From the NCBI RefSeq assembly GCF_014644315.1, contig NZ_BMKL01000001.1:62001-126000 (forward strand): a stretch of DNA of 64,000 bases. The letters are read 5' to 3'. The translations under genes and the position numbers were made by a program. This DNA comes from Tsuneonella deserti. Its GTDB lineage: Bacteria > Pseudomonadota > Alphaproteobacteria > Sphingomonadales > Sphingomonadaceae. Below the pieces are notes generated by a model, which worked only from the letters and a program-made list of their open reading frames with translations, searched no databases and was not told the origin of the DNA. Shown here one piece after another: positions 1-8,607 of this stretch (the stretch's first letter is position 1; every line of letters begins with the position of its first letter).

Positions 1-1098
1 AACCGCGGCAACGCCGTTGTAGACCGTGAACAGCACATTCACCCAGTTGGCACCCGCGTTGTAGGCGGCGCTCGAAGGGTCGGTGCTGCCGAAGACGTAT
101 TGCGTCACCACCGGCGTGGTGTTGATCCACATGATGAACAATGCGCTCCAGCTGAAGAACTGGACGACTGCGAGCCGCTTCATCACCGGCGGCATCCCGG
201 AAAAGTCGCCGACGATACTCGACAGCATGTTCGCCGCGCGCCCCTGCTTGGCCATCGAGATCGCGACTGCGCTGAGAAGCCCGTAGAGCGCGAGAAGACC
301 CCCGAGCAAATAGATCTCTTTCTGCAGGCCGAGCGCATCGACCGAAAGGGCAACCGCGAGCCCGGCGACGACCCACAGGAAGCTGCTCGCGTAGCCCTTG
401 GCGGCGAGCGCGCGCAGCGGCTGGACCGTGTCTGGCCTCGCCTCACCGTCGAAAGCTGCCAATTCCTCGGGGCTGTATTCCTTTGTGGTGAGAACGGTCC
501 ACAGCACTGCCGCGAGCAGTGCTACCCCCCCAACCCAGAAGCTCCAGCGCACCGTTGCAGGCAGTGATCCCGTGGGCGCGACATTGGCGACGCCTAGGTG
601 TTCCAGCACGAACGGGAAGATGGAACCCACCACCGCGCCCGCGCCAATGAAGGCGGTCTGTACCGCGTATCCGGCGGCATGCTGATCAGTGCCCAGCATG
701 TCACCCACAAACGCCCGGAAGGGTTCCATCGAGATGTTCAGCGAGGCATCCAGCAGCCACAGCAGGGTCGCAGCGAAAATCAACGGCGCAGCCACGGAAG
801 GCGCCAGCGGCATCAGGAAAAGCGCCATCGCGGAGAGCACCGCGCCGGTGAGAAAATACGGACGCCGCCGGCCCAGCCGGTTCCAGGTGCGGTCCGAAAG
901 GTGGCCGATAATGGGCTGGACGATCAGCCCCGTCAGCGGCGCGGCGACCCACAGTGCGGGCAAGTCGTCTATCGAGGAGCCGAGCGTCTGGAACACCCGG
1001 CTCATGTTCGAATTCTGTAGCGCGAAGCCGATCTGGATGCCGAAAAAGCCGAAGCTGATGTTGCACAGGTGCGCAAACCCGAGGCGCGGCTTGTCCAT
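1..1098 (-). CDS. MFS sugar transporter, maltose (SLC45/MalY) type, C-terminus cut by window edge
   Basis: An inner-membrane MFS carrier, probably maltose/maltodextrin:H+ uptake. The 366 visible codons begin MDKPRLGF and read open to base 1, so the C-terminal part is missing. Hydrophobic helices alternate with short loops. The loop after helix 2 carries [17 protein letters not shown], the MFS motif A in the R-x-G-R-R-R form usual in the SLC45/sucrose-maltose carrier group. Known biology: in Caulobacter a carrier of this kind (MalY) serves a maltodextrin TonB receptor (MalA). It lies downstream of the LacI-type gene on the same strand, and the divergent operon encodes a TonB receptor and amylolytic enzymes, which supports an alpha-glucoside substrate. 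Substrate is inferred; family assignment is firm. Confidence 0.85.
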   Translation of the reverse strand, partial: MDKPRLGFAHLCNISFGFFGIQIGFALQNSNMSRVFQTLGSSIDDLPALWVAAPLTGLIVQPIIGHLSDRTWNRLGRRRPYFLTGAVLSAMALFLMPLAPSVAAPLIFAATLLWLLDASLNISMEPFRAFVGDMLGTDQHAAGYAVQTAFIGAGAVVGSIFPFVLEHLGVANVAPTGSLPATVRWSFWVGGVALLAAVLWTVLTTKEYSPEELAAFDGEARPDTVQPLRALAAKGYASSFLWVVAGLAVALSVDALGLQKEIYLLGGLLALYGLLSAVAISMAKQGRAANMLSSIVGDFSGMPPVMKRLAVVQFFSWSALFIMWINTTPVVTQYVFGSTDPSSAAYNAGANWVNVLFTVYNGVAAV

Positions 1099-1186
1099 TC
1101 AGCGATCCTTATCCCATGCAGCCCGGCGCACTCACGGCGCCTGGACGGGCTCACGGCTCGCAGAATAGGGGGCTGAACACAACACG

Positions 1187-1196
1187 CATACGAATG
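1187..1196. promoter_or_regulatory. Candidate operator in front of the MFS gene (imperfect palindrome)
   Basis: CATACGAATG lies in the 101-bp gap between the LacI gene and the MFS start (1098). It differs by one base from the perfect palindrome CATACGTATG at 2355-2364 in front of the TonB-receptor operon. Two near-identical sites at the two promoters of one sugar locus suggest a common LacI-type operator. This is inference from similarity only. Confidence 0.4.
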
Positions 1197-1199
1197 TGA

Positions 1200-2234
1200 T
1201 CAGCCGCCGCTGCTGTTTCGAATGACCAGCTGGGTCGGAAGGGTGGCCGGCGGCCGGCGGTGGCCTTCCACTTGCGCGAGGAGGGTGTCGAGAAGCCGCT
1301 CGCCCGCGCCGCGCACGTCCTGCATGACCGTGGTGAGGGGCGGGTTCGCGAGGCTGGCCGCAGGAATGTCATCAAAGCCCACCACCGCGACATCGTCCGG
1401 TACGGTCCGTCCAGCCGTCGCCAGAGCCCGCATCGCGCCGATCGCGATCAGGTCGCTCGCGGCGAAAATGGCGTCGAACTCCGCTCCGCACGCCAGCAGT
1501 CGCCGGGCTGCCTCGAAACCGGCTTCCTCGGTCGTGATGGCATCGTGCTGAAGTGCCGCTTCCGAAGCAATTCCGGCATCGGTGAGCGCCGCGCACAGCC
1601 CAGCATAGCGGTCCGCGAATTCGGGGTAGTGCCCGTCGGCATGGCCGAGGAATGCAATCCGCCGACGCCCGTTGGCGAGCAGGTGCTCGCCTGCGAGGCG
1701 GCCGGCGCCGACGTTGTCGGACCCCACGGTCGTGCCGGTGAGATCGCTCGAGACCGAACCCCAGCGGGCGAAATGCGTGTTCTGCCGGTGCAGCTGCTCG
1801 AGCCGCTGTTCGTACAGGGTGTAGTCGCCGTAGCCGAGCAGGATCAGCCCGTCGGCACGATGGCTGTCCTGATACCGGACATGCCAATTGTCCTCCATCC
1901 GCTGGAACGAAACCAGCAAGTCAAGTCCGCGATTGGCGCAGGCCCGCGTGATCGACCCGAGCATCGCAAGGAAGAACGGGTTGATCATGCTCTCGTCGGG
2001 GGTGGGATCCTCGAACAGGAGCAATGCGATGGTATTTGCCCTCTGCGAGCGCAGCGAACTGGCGTTCTTGTCGACAGTGTAGTTGAGGTCCCGGGCAATC
2101 TGCTCGATGCGGGCGCGCGTGGCGGCGCTGACCGAACGGTCTCCGCGCAGCGCACGGCTGACCGTTGGCTGCGAGACGCCCGCCATAAAGGCGATGTCGA
2201 AGCTCGTCGGTTTCCCGGTCGGCGTACGACCCAT
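1200..2234 (-). CDS. LacI-family transcriptional regulator of the starch/maltodextrin locus
   Basis: A 344-residue LacI/GalR repressor. The helix-turn-helix is at about residues 11-30 (recognition helix in SQPTVSRALRG), followed by the usual linker and a periplasmic-binding-protein-like sensor domain to the C-terminus, with GFDDIPAASLANPPLTTV typical of the family end. The frame stays open 58 codons further upstream, but the ATG at 2234 is chosen because AGGAGGG stands 4-10 bases before it and because LacI proteins normally start just before the helix-turn-helix. Its position between the MFS carrier and the divergent TonB-receptor operon points to control of both by a maltodextrin-related effector. 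The effector is not readable from sequence. Confidence 0.9.
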   Translation of the reverse strand: MGRTPTGKPTSFDIAFMAGVSQPTVSRALRGDRSVSAATRARIEQIARDLNYTVDKNASSLRSQRANTIALLLFEDPTPDESMINPFFLAMLGSITRACANRGLDLLVSFQRMEDNWHVRYQDSHRADGLILLGYGDYTLYEQRLEQLHRQNTHFARWGSVSSDLTGTTVGSDNVGAGRLAGEHLLANGRRRIAFLGHADGHYPEFADRYAGLCAALTDAGIASEAALQHDAITTEEAGFEAARRLLACGAEFDAIFAASDLIAIGAMRALATAGRTVPDDVAVVGFDDIPAASLANPPLTTVMQDVRGAGERLLDTLLAQVEGHRRPPATLPTQLVIRNSSGG

Positions 2235-2243
2235 TTGCCCTCC

Positions 2244-2280
2244 TTTGCCAAGCCTAGGCGCACGCATCCGGGTTGGCAAA
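2244..2280. repeat. Inverted repeat abutting the lacI-type gene ribosome binding site
   Basis: TTTGCCAA (2244-2251) and TTGGCAAA (2273-2280) form a perfect 8-bp inverted repeat with a 21-base spacer. An inner GCCTAGGC palindrome (2252-2259) sits in the spacer. On the minus-strand transcript the 3' arm runs directly into the AGGAGGG ribosome binding site of the LacI gene. It could be an autoregulatory operator or an mRNA hairpin affecting translation; neither is shown. Confidence 0.35.
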
Positions 2281-2354
2281 CGCCTGGGCGAGCGGGCGGG
2301 CCCGGGGGCCTTTGATGCAACCGGGCCACACCAGAGTATGCTGCGCTGCAACAA

Positions 2355-2364
2355 CATACGTATG
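2355..2364. promoter_or_regulatory. Candidate LacI-type operator (perfect 10-bp palindrome)
   Basis: CATACGTATG is a perfect palindrome with a central CG, typical of LacI-family operators, lying 126 bases before the TonB-receptor start codon and 120 bases before the regulator's own start. The related CATACGAATG precedes the MFS gene. It is the best candidate site for the neighbouring regulator, but 10 bp is short and binding is inferred. Confidence 0.45.
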
Positions 2365-2490
2365 CCGGGTTTCGCCCGGCCCCCTGCCACCCGTATTGCG
2401 GGCGCCAAGTTCGCGAAAGGGCACAGCCTTTGCGCGCGTAAATGAGAAAAACGAGCCGTCGGGCACGGCTGGGGACTGGGAGAATAATCT

Positions 2491-5187
2491 GTGGCTTACC
2501 GCAAACTTCTTGCTGCCGGCATCAGCGGCACGGCATTGGCATTGTCGCTGACGCCGCAGATCGCGTTGGCGCAGGACTCGGCCGACACTACCGCGGCCGA
2601 CGCCAACGCAAGCGAGACCGATGACGGGGCGATCGTCGTCACCGGCTTCCGCGCCTCCCTGGCGAGCGCCGTGAGCACGAAGAAGAAAGCGGACGCGGTT
2701 GTAGAATCGGTGTCGTCGGAAGATATCGGCAAGCTTCCCGACAACGGCATCGGGGAATCGATTGCCCGGCTTCCCGGCATTTCCGCGCAGCGCAACGCCG
2801 GACGCGCCAATATCATCTCGATCCGCGGTTTCGGCCCCGACTTCTCGACCACCACGCTCAACGGCCGCGAGCAGACGACCACCAACGACAGCCGCGCCGT
2901 CGAATTCGACCAGTTCCCGTCCGAAATTCTCGCCGGGGTCGATGTGTATAAATCGTCGCAAGCGAACCACACGGCGGGGGGCTTGGTCGGCAGCATCAAC
3001 CTGCGGACCATTCGCCCGCTCGATTACGGCAAGCGCGTCTTCGCCGTCGGTGCGCGCGGGACATATGTCGATCAGAAGCTGCAGCCGGATTCGACCGACA
3101 AGGGCTACCGGGTCTATGGCACGTTCGTCGACCAGTTCGTCAACGACACGATCGGGGTCGCACTCGCGGCAGCCTATTCCGACGAACCTTACCAGACGCG
3201 CGATTGGAATGCCTGGGGCTACGGTGGTTACGGCCCCGACGTCTACGGCATGAATGGTATCAAGACCTGGTCGGAATCGGACAGCCTGAAGCGCCTCGGC
3301 CTGAACGGCACGGTCCAGCTCAGGGCATCCGATGCACTTATCGTGACCCTCGACGGGTTCTACTCGCATTTCGTCGACCGGATCGACCAGCGCGGTTTCG
3401 AGATGCCGTTCAACTGCGGCGGGTATTGCGGCGCCGATCGCATTGTCAGCTATACGGCGGATGAGCGCGGCCTCGTCACTTCCGCGACGATCCAGGGCAC
3501 CCCGGTAATCGAGAACTACGCCAGCGACCGGGTGGCGGACAGCTACTCGTTCGGCGGCAATATCGCCTGGGACAACGACACCGGTCTGCGCGCCATGCTC
3601 GACGTCAACTGGTCGCGCACCAAGCGCACCGACGACCGGCTGGAAACGACTGCCGGTCTGCGGCGCGGCCGCAACGGGGCTGACGGCAAGTTCATCTACC
3701 CCCCGACGGCCACCGTTTCCTACTCGCTTACCAACCACGGGCCGGAATTCGTCAGCAACTACGACGGCGCCAGTTCGGCGCTGGTGCTGACCGACGTCGA
3801 AGGCTGGTCGGGTGCCACCAACCAGGCCGGGTACGACAAGGTCCGCCGCAGCACCGACGATCTGAAGGCGATCCGCGCCGAAGTGGAACAGGACATTGGC
3901 GGGTTCCTCAAGTCGGTCACCGTCGGTGTCGACCACACCTATCGCACGAAGTCGCTGACGCAGGACGAGGCATTCCTGATCCCGCCGGGCGGGGCAGATG
4001 GCGCGGTGATCCCCTCCGAACTGCTTCTCACGCCGATCAATCTCGACCGCGGTCTGGGCCCGATCCTGGCCTACGACCCGCGCACGCTTGTCGAGAACGG
4101 CGTGCTTAACTTCGTCGCCAACCCGTATGGCGCCTCGCAAGCGTTCGATATTACGGAGAACGTCTGGACCCCGTACGTCATGGGCAAGATCGACGCCCAG
4201 CTCGGCGAGAACGTTCTGACCGGCAACTTCGGCGTCCAGGCGGTGCACACCAGCTTGACGTCTCAAGGTGCAGTCAACCCGACGGTCAAGGATGGGTACT
4301 GGATGATCCTGCCCAGCGTGAACCTCGCGCTGCGCACCCCGTTCGACATGGTCATCCGCTTCGCCGCGTCCGAACAGATGATGCGCCCACGCATGAACCA
4401 GATGAACAACATCGTCTCGTTCGGATATGACCAGCAGCTCAAGACCTATATCGGCAGCGGCGGCAATCCGCTGCTGCGGCCCTACAAGGCCAAGGCGCTC
4501 GACCTGAACGTCGAGAAATACTTTGGTGGCACCGGCTACGTCGCCGTGCAGCTCTTCTGGAAGCACCTGGACAAGTATATCGACCCGAGCGGCATCGATT
4601 TCGCCTACGATTACTCTCCCTACCCCGTGCCGCCGGGCCAGGTGCCCGCCACGCCGATCGGCGTGTTCAACGGGCCGGTGAACACCAAGGGCGGCTACAT
4701 CATGGGCACCGAATTTGCCGGGACCCTGCCGTTCGAGGTCATCAGCCCCTCGCTCGACGGCTTCGGCCTGACGGGCGGCCTTGGCATCACCTGGACCAAG
4801 GCGACTGACTACAAGGGCGATTCGACCGCCATTCCGGGCTATTCGAAGTACGTCGCCAGCCTGACCGCGTTCTACGAGAAGTACGGGTTCAACTTGCGCG
4901 GCAGCATGCGTTACCGTTCGGGCTTCCTGGGCGATTTCGCGCTGTTCAGTGGCGGGCTCGATCGCCAGCAGGTGCTCGCAGAGACCATCTACGACGCCCA
5001 GATCGGCTACGACTTCCAGGACGGCAGCGCGCTGCAGGGGCTTTCGCTCTACATCCAGGGTCAGAACCTGACTGACGAACGCTCGGCCACCGTGGCCGAC
5101 GTTAACGGTGGCGCCTTCCCCGGTGCCTGGCTCAAGTACCAGGCTTACGGTCGCCGGTTCGTCGCCGGGTTCACCTACAAGTTCTGA
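2491..5187 (+). CDS. TonB-dependent outer-membrane receptor, maltodextrin (MalA) type
   Basis: An 898-residue TonB-dependent receptor that would import maltodextrins across the outer membrane. It starts at GTG 2491 with GGGAG about 8 bases upstream. Residues 1-27 are a signal peptide ending ALA before QDSAD. A TonB-box-like stretch (AIVVTGFRAS) follows at about 50, then the plug domain, with IGESIARLPGISAQR and IRGFGPDFSTTTLNGR as family landmarks. The rest is a 22-strand beta-barrel ending in a terminal Phe (FTYKF), as outer-membrane proteins do. It heads the amylase operon, which argues for an alpha-glucan ligand. A stem-loop directly after its stop may keep its mRNA more abundant than the downstream genes. 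Confidence 0.92.
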   Translation: MAYRKLLAAGISGTALALSLTPQIALAQDSADTTAADANASETDDGAIVVTGFRASLASAVSTKKKADAVVESVSSEDIGKLPDNGIGESIARLPGISAQRNAGRANIISIRGFGPDFSTTTLNGREQTTTNDSRAVEFDQFPSEILAGVDVYKSSQANHTAGGLVGSINLRTIRPLDYGKRVFAVGARGTYVDQKLQPDSTDKGYRVYGTFVDQFVNDTIGVALAAAYSDEPYQTRDWNAWGYGGYGPDVYGMNGIKTWSESDSLKRLGLNGTVQLRASDALIVTLDGFYSHFVDRIDQRGFEMPFNCGGYCGADRIVSYTADERGLVTSATIQGTPVIENYASDRVADSYSFGGNIAWDNDTGLRAMLDVNWSRTKRTDDRLETTAGLRRGRNGADGKFIYPPTATVSYSLTNHGPEFVSNYDGASSALVLTDVEGWSGATNQAGYDKVRRSTDDLKAIRAEVEQDIGGFLKSVTVGVDHTYRTKSLTQDEAFLIPPGGADGAVIPSELLLTPINLDRGLGPILAYDPRTLVENGVLNFVANPYGASQAFDITENVWTPYVMGKIDAQLGENVLTGNFGVQAVHTSLTSQGAVNPTVKDGYWMILPSVNLALRTPFDMVIRFAASEQMMRPRMNQMNNIVSFGYDQQLKTYIGSGGNPLLRPYKAKALDLNVEKYFGGTGYVAVQLFWKHLDKYIDPSGIDFAYDYSPYPVPPGQVPATPIGVFNGPVNTKGGYIMGTEFAGTLPFEVISPSLDGFGLTGGLGITWTKATDYKGDSTAIPGYSKYVASLTAFYEKYGFNLRGSMRYRSGFLGDFALFSGGLDRQQVLAETIYDAQIGYDFQDGSALQGLSLYIQGQNLTDERSATVADVNGGAFPGAWLKYQAYGRRFVAGFTYKF

Positions 5188-5197
5188 TGCGGCTGAA

Positions 5198-5230
5198 GCG
5201 GGCGCGGCTGGTTTGACCGGCCGGGCCCGC
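5198..5230 (+). terminator. Intercistronic stem-loop after the TonB-receptor gene
   Basis: GCGGGC at 5198-5203 pairs with GCCCGC at 5225-5230. The stem continues inward with CGGC/GCCG, a U-G wobble and GGT/ACC around a 3-base loop, interrupted only by one G-G mismatch. There is no T-run, so it is more likely an mRNA-stabilising or attenuating hairpin inside the operon than a full terminator. Confidence 0.5.
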
Positions 5231-5251
5231 ACCGCCATGACCCGAGGTCGC

Positions 5252-6769
5252 GTGAACACTTTCGATCCTATCCGATCCGGCCCGCTCGACATCGTGATCG
5301 CCGGTGGAGGGACGGCCGGCTGGATGGCCGCGGCGGTGCTATCCCGCTTCCTTGGTAACCACGCGACGATCACCCTCGTCGAATCGGACGAGATCGGCAT
5401 CGTCGGAGTCGGCGAGGCGACGATTCCGCAGATCCACAACCTGCTCATCTCGCTCGGGCTCGATCAGGCCGAGTTCGTCCGCAAGACGGACGCCAGCTTC
5501 AAGCTGGGCATCGAATTCGCCGGCTGGACCAAGCCGGGCGACACTTACATCCACAGCTTCGGAACGGTCGGACGGGGAGCTGGACTGATCCCCTTTCGCC
5601 AGCTCTGGCTCCGCGGCCGCTCGCTGGGCGTATCCGGCGATTATGGCGACTACAGCCTCAATGCCGCCGCCGCGCACGCGGGGACGTTCGCTCTTAACGA
5701 GCCCGGCGCCGAACTCTCGTACGCATACCATTTTGACGCTGCTCAATTCGCGCCCCTTCTGCGTCGCTACGCCGAAGAGCGCGGGGTGCGTCGGGTCGAA
5801 GGCAAGATCGAGGCTGTAGAGCGCGATCCGACAAGCGGCGACATCCGCGCCCTTGTTCTCAACGGCGAGCGGCGCGTCCCCGGCAAGCTGTTCATCGACT
5901 GCACGGGCTTTCGCAGCCTGCTGCTCGGCGATTCGCTCGGTGTCCCTTATGTCGACTGGACGCAGTGGCTTCCGTGCGACACCGCGCTCGCGGTCCCGAG
6001 CGCGCCGGCCGAGGCGATCCGGCCGTATACCCAGTCGATGGCCCGGCCCGCCGGTTGGCAGTGGCGCATCCCGCTGCAGCACCGCACCGGCAATGGGCAC
6101 GTCTTTTGCTCGCAGTTCATGGACGTCGAGCGGGCGCGCGAGCTGCTGCTCGATTCGCTTGAAACCGCACCGCTGGCTGACCCCCGGCCACTCCGCTTTA
6201 CCTCAGGTCACCGGCGGGAGTTTTGGTCGCACAATTGCATCGCTCTGGGTCTTGCGGCGGGGTTCATGGAGCCGCTTGAATCGACGAGCATACATCTCGT
6301 CCAGTCGGGACTGTCGCGACTGCTCAGCCTGTTGCCGCGCGGCCCGGGCGAGCTTTCCCACGCCCGCGCCACGTTCAACCGCCTATCGAACAGCGAATGG
6401 CGGCGGATCCGCGACTTCATCGTGCTGCACTATGTGGCCAACGGGCGCGAAGGAGAGCCGTTCTGGGACCACTGCCGCCGGATGGACGTGCCCGACACGT
6501 TAAAGGAAAAGATCGCCCTGTTCGAAGAGGCCGGCCTGTTCGTGCGCGAGGAAGACGAGCTGTTCCTCGACGATAGCTGGGCGCAGGTAATGCTGGGCCA
6601 GGGCATAATGCCGCGTACCTGGTCCCCGCTGGCCGACAACGTACCCGCCGAGGACATCGGTCCCTTTTTGCATAGCTTGGCCAAGGCCTGCCGCACCAAG
6701 GCGAGCGCGTTGCCCGCCCATCGCCAGGCGATCGCGCGGCTGGCGGGCGCGTCGGCGGAACTCTCATGA
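5252..6769 (+). CDS. Flavin-dependent (tryptophan-type) halogenase of the starch locus
   Basis: A 505-residue FADH2-dependent halogenase. Visible landmarks are the nucleotide-binding GGGTAGWMAA at residues 18-27, the conserved Lys84 in ASFKLGIEF (position of PrnA Lys79), the family signature WQWRIP at 269-274, and PLESTSIH with Glu343 (position of PrnA Glu346). All key catalytic residues are present, so an active enzyme is likely. GTG 5252 is preferred because GAGG lies 4-5 bases before it; an in-frame ATG at 5237 has no ribosome binding site. It lies between a TonB receptor and an amylase with a 4-base overlap to the next gene. Homologues from TonB-receptor loci (BrvH, Xanthomonas enzymes) halogenate indole in vitro, but the natural substrate is unknown. 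Confidence 0.88.
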   Translation: MNTFDPIRSGPLDIVIAGGGTAGWMAAAVLSRFLGNHATITLVESDEIGIVGVGEATIPQIHNLLISLGLDQAEFVRKTDASFKLGIEFAGWTKPGDTYIHSFGTVGRGAGLIPFRQLWLRGRSLGVSGDYGDYSLNAAAAHAGTFALNEPGAELSYAYHFDAAQFAPLLRRYAEERGVRRVEGKIEAVERDPTSGDIRALVLNGERRVPGKLFIDCTGFRSLLLGDSLGVPYVDWTQWLPCDTALAVPSAPAEAIRPYTQSMARPAGWQWRIPLQHRTGNGHVFCSQFMDVERARELLLDSLETAPLADPRPLRFTSGHRREFWSHNCIALGLAAGFMEPLESTSIHLVQSGLSRLLSLLPRGPGELSHARATFNRLSNSEWRRIRDFIVLHYVANGREGEPFWDHCRRMDVPDTLKEKIALFEEAGLFVREEDELFLDDSWAQVMLGQGIMPRTWSPLADNVPAEDIGPFLHSLAKACRTKASALPAHRQAIARLAGASAELS

Positions 6770-8607
6770 TGAAGACGATCCTGTCCGCAGCGCTGTTCGC
6801 GCTCTCCGTCCCCACCGTCGCCAACGCCCAGAAAGCGCCCGCGCCAGCCTCCGACACCGGGAACTACCGTGAGCGCGCGCCATCGGACGAGGTAATCTAC
6901 TTCGTGCTGCCCGACCGGTTCGCCAACGGCGATCCGACCAACGACCGGGGGCACCTCAAGGGCGATCGCCTCGCCACCGGTTACGATCCAACCGCCACCG
7001 GCTTCTATCACGGCGGCGATCTGAAGGGCCTGACCGGCAAGCTCGATTATCTGCAGGACTTGGGCGTGACCGCCATCTGGTTCGCGCCGATCTTCAAGAA
7101 CAAGCCGGTTCAGGGCCCGAAGGATGATGAGAGCGCGGGATATCACGGCTACTGGGTGACCGACTTTACCCGGCCCGATCCGCATTTCGGCACCGCGGCC
7201 GAGTTCAAGACCTTCGTGGATGCCGCGCACGCGCGGGGGATGAAGGTCTACATGGACATCATCACCAATCACACCGCGGACGTCATTAAGTACGCGGAGG
7301 GCGACGCCAACGGCTACAAGTATCGCTCGAAGGGCGATTACCCCTATTCGCGTTCGGGCGGCGTCTCGGGCAGGCCGATCAACCCCGGGTTCCTCGGCGA
7401 CGAGGATTCGAGGCCGTCCAACTTCGCCCGTCTCGTGGATCCTGCCTACGCCTACACCCCGGTGATCCCGCGCGCGGAACGGACCGCCAAGGTTCCCGCC
7501 TGGCTCAACGACCCCGCGTACTATCACAACCGCGGGGACAGCACGTTCACCGGCGAGAGCAGCCGGTTCGGCGATTTCGCCGGTCTCGACGATCTGTTCA
7601 CCGAACATCCCCGGGTGCGGCAGGGCATGATCGACATCTACGGTCGCTGGATCGACGAGTACGGGATCGACGGCTTCCGTATCGATACCGCGCGCCATGT
7701 CGATCCCGGCTTTTGGCAAGCCTTCGTCCCCGCGATCCTCGATCGTGCGAACAAGCGGGGCATTTCCAACTTCACGCTGTTCGGCGAGATTTACCGCGAC
7801 GTGCCTGACAACGGTTACATCGCACAGTACACCCGGCGCGATGGATTGCCGGCGGTTTTAGATTTCGCGTTCCAGGCGGCGATGCGCGATGTGCTCGGGC
7901 GTGGCAAGGGCACCAATGTGCTCGCCGAACTGTTCGCTGGCGATGTCCTGTACGAAGGCGGCGAGCCGGCCGCGTTGAACCTGCCGACATTCCTCGGCAA
8001 CCACGACATGGGGCGTTTGTCCACCCTGCTCAAGGCTGACAAGCCCGACATCGCGCAGGACGAACTGCTGCAGCGGGTGATGCTCGGCCATGCGATGCTG
8101 CTGACGCTACGCGGTGCGCCGGTAATCTATTATGGGGACGAGCAGGGCTTTGTTGGCGACGGCGGCGACCAGGCAGCGCGCGAGGACATGTTCCCGTCGC
8201 AGGTCGCTTCCTACAACGACAACGCACTGATCGGGACAAGCAAGCCTGCTGGAGGGCCCAGCTTCGGTCAGGCCAATCCCTTGTTCCTCCTCATCGCCGA
8301 GCTGGCGCGCGTCCGCCGGGAGAACCCGGCACTGACCAGCGGCCTTCAGATCATCCGCCACTACGAGCAGGGGCCCGGAATCTTCGCGGTGACCCGCACC
8401 GATTCAGCCAGCGGTCAAAGCATCCTTCTCGTATTCAACACCGCCGCCGACCCGCACCGGGCCAACGTGGCGATCGATTACACCACGCGCGGCCTTACGG
8501 CTCTGGCGGGCGAGTGCCCGGCCTCGGTAAGGGCACCCGGCAGTGTTGCAGTCGCCCTGCCGGCTTTCGGCTACGCCGTATGCCGCCTGGAGGAAGCCGC
8601 GCAGTGA
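6766..8607 (+). CDS. Secreted GH13 alpha-amylase / maltodextrin-degrading enzyme
   Basis: A 613-residue glycoside hydrolase family 13 enzyme that would cut alpha-1,4-glucans in the periplasm or at the cell surface. The first 21 residues are a signal peptide ending ANA before QKAPA. The four GH13 regions are present: DIITNHTAD, GFRIDTARH with nucleophile Asp307, LFGEI with acid/base Glu341, and FLGNHD with Asp414. A C-terminal beta-domain follows. The start ATG at 6766 overlaps the halogenase stop (ATGA); a second ATG directly follows at 6769. The exact specificity (alpha-amylase, neopullulanase or cyclomaltodextrinase) cannot be fixed from sequence. Confidence 0.9.
   Translation: MMKTILSAALFALSVPTVANAQKAPAPASDTGNYRERAPSDEVIYFVLPDRFANGDPTNDRGHLKGDRLATGYDPTATGFYHGGDLKGLTGKLDYLQDLGVTAIWFAPIFKNKPVQGPKDDESAGYHGYWVTDFTRPDPHFGTAAEFKTFVDAAHARGMKVYMDIITNHTADVIKYAEGDANGYKYRSKGDYPYSRSGGVSGRPINPGFLGDEDSRPSNFARLVDPAYAYTPVIPRAERTAKVPAWLNDPAYYHNRGDSTFTGESSRFGDFAGLDDLFTEHPRVRQGMIDIYGRWIDEYGIDGFRIDTARHVDPGFWQAFVPAILDRANKRGISNFTLFGEIYRDVPDNGYIAQYTRRDGLPAVLDFAFQAAMRDVLGRGKGTNVLAELFAGDVLYEGGEPAALNLPTFLGNHDMGRLSTLLKADKPDIAQDELLQRVMLGHAMLLTLRGAPVIYYGDEQGFVGDGGDQAAREDMFPSQVASYNDNALIGTSKPAGGPSFGQANPLFLLIAELARVRRENPALTSGLQIIRHYEQGPGIFAVTRTDSASGQSILLVFNTAADPHRANVAIDYTTRGLTALAGECPASVRAPGSVAVALPAFGYAVCRLEEAAQ

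Noticed and set aside
2235..2408. Longer N-terminus for the first LacI-type protein
   Set aside because: The added 58 residues are Pro/Arg-rich, lie before the canonical N-terminal HTH and have no ribosome binding site, whereas ATG 2234 has AGGAGGG.
2254..5448. Very long open frame on the minus strand opposite the first TonB receptor
   Set aside because: Low-complexity, Val/Ala/Asp/Arg-rich translation without domains, a typical antisense shadow of a GC-rich gene; the plus-strand receptor has signal peptide, plug and barrel features.
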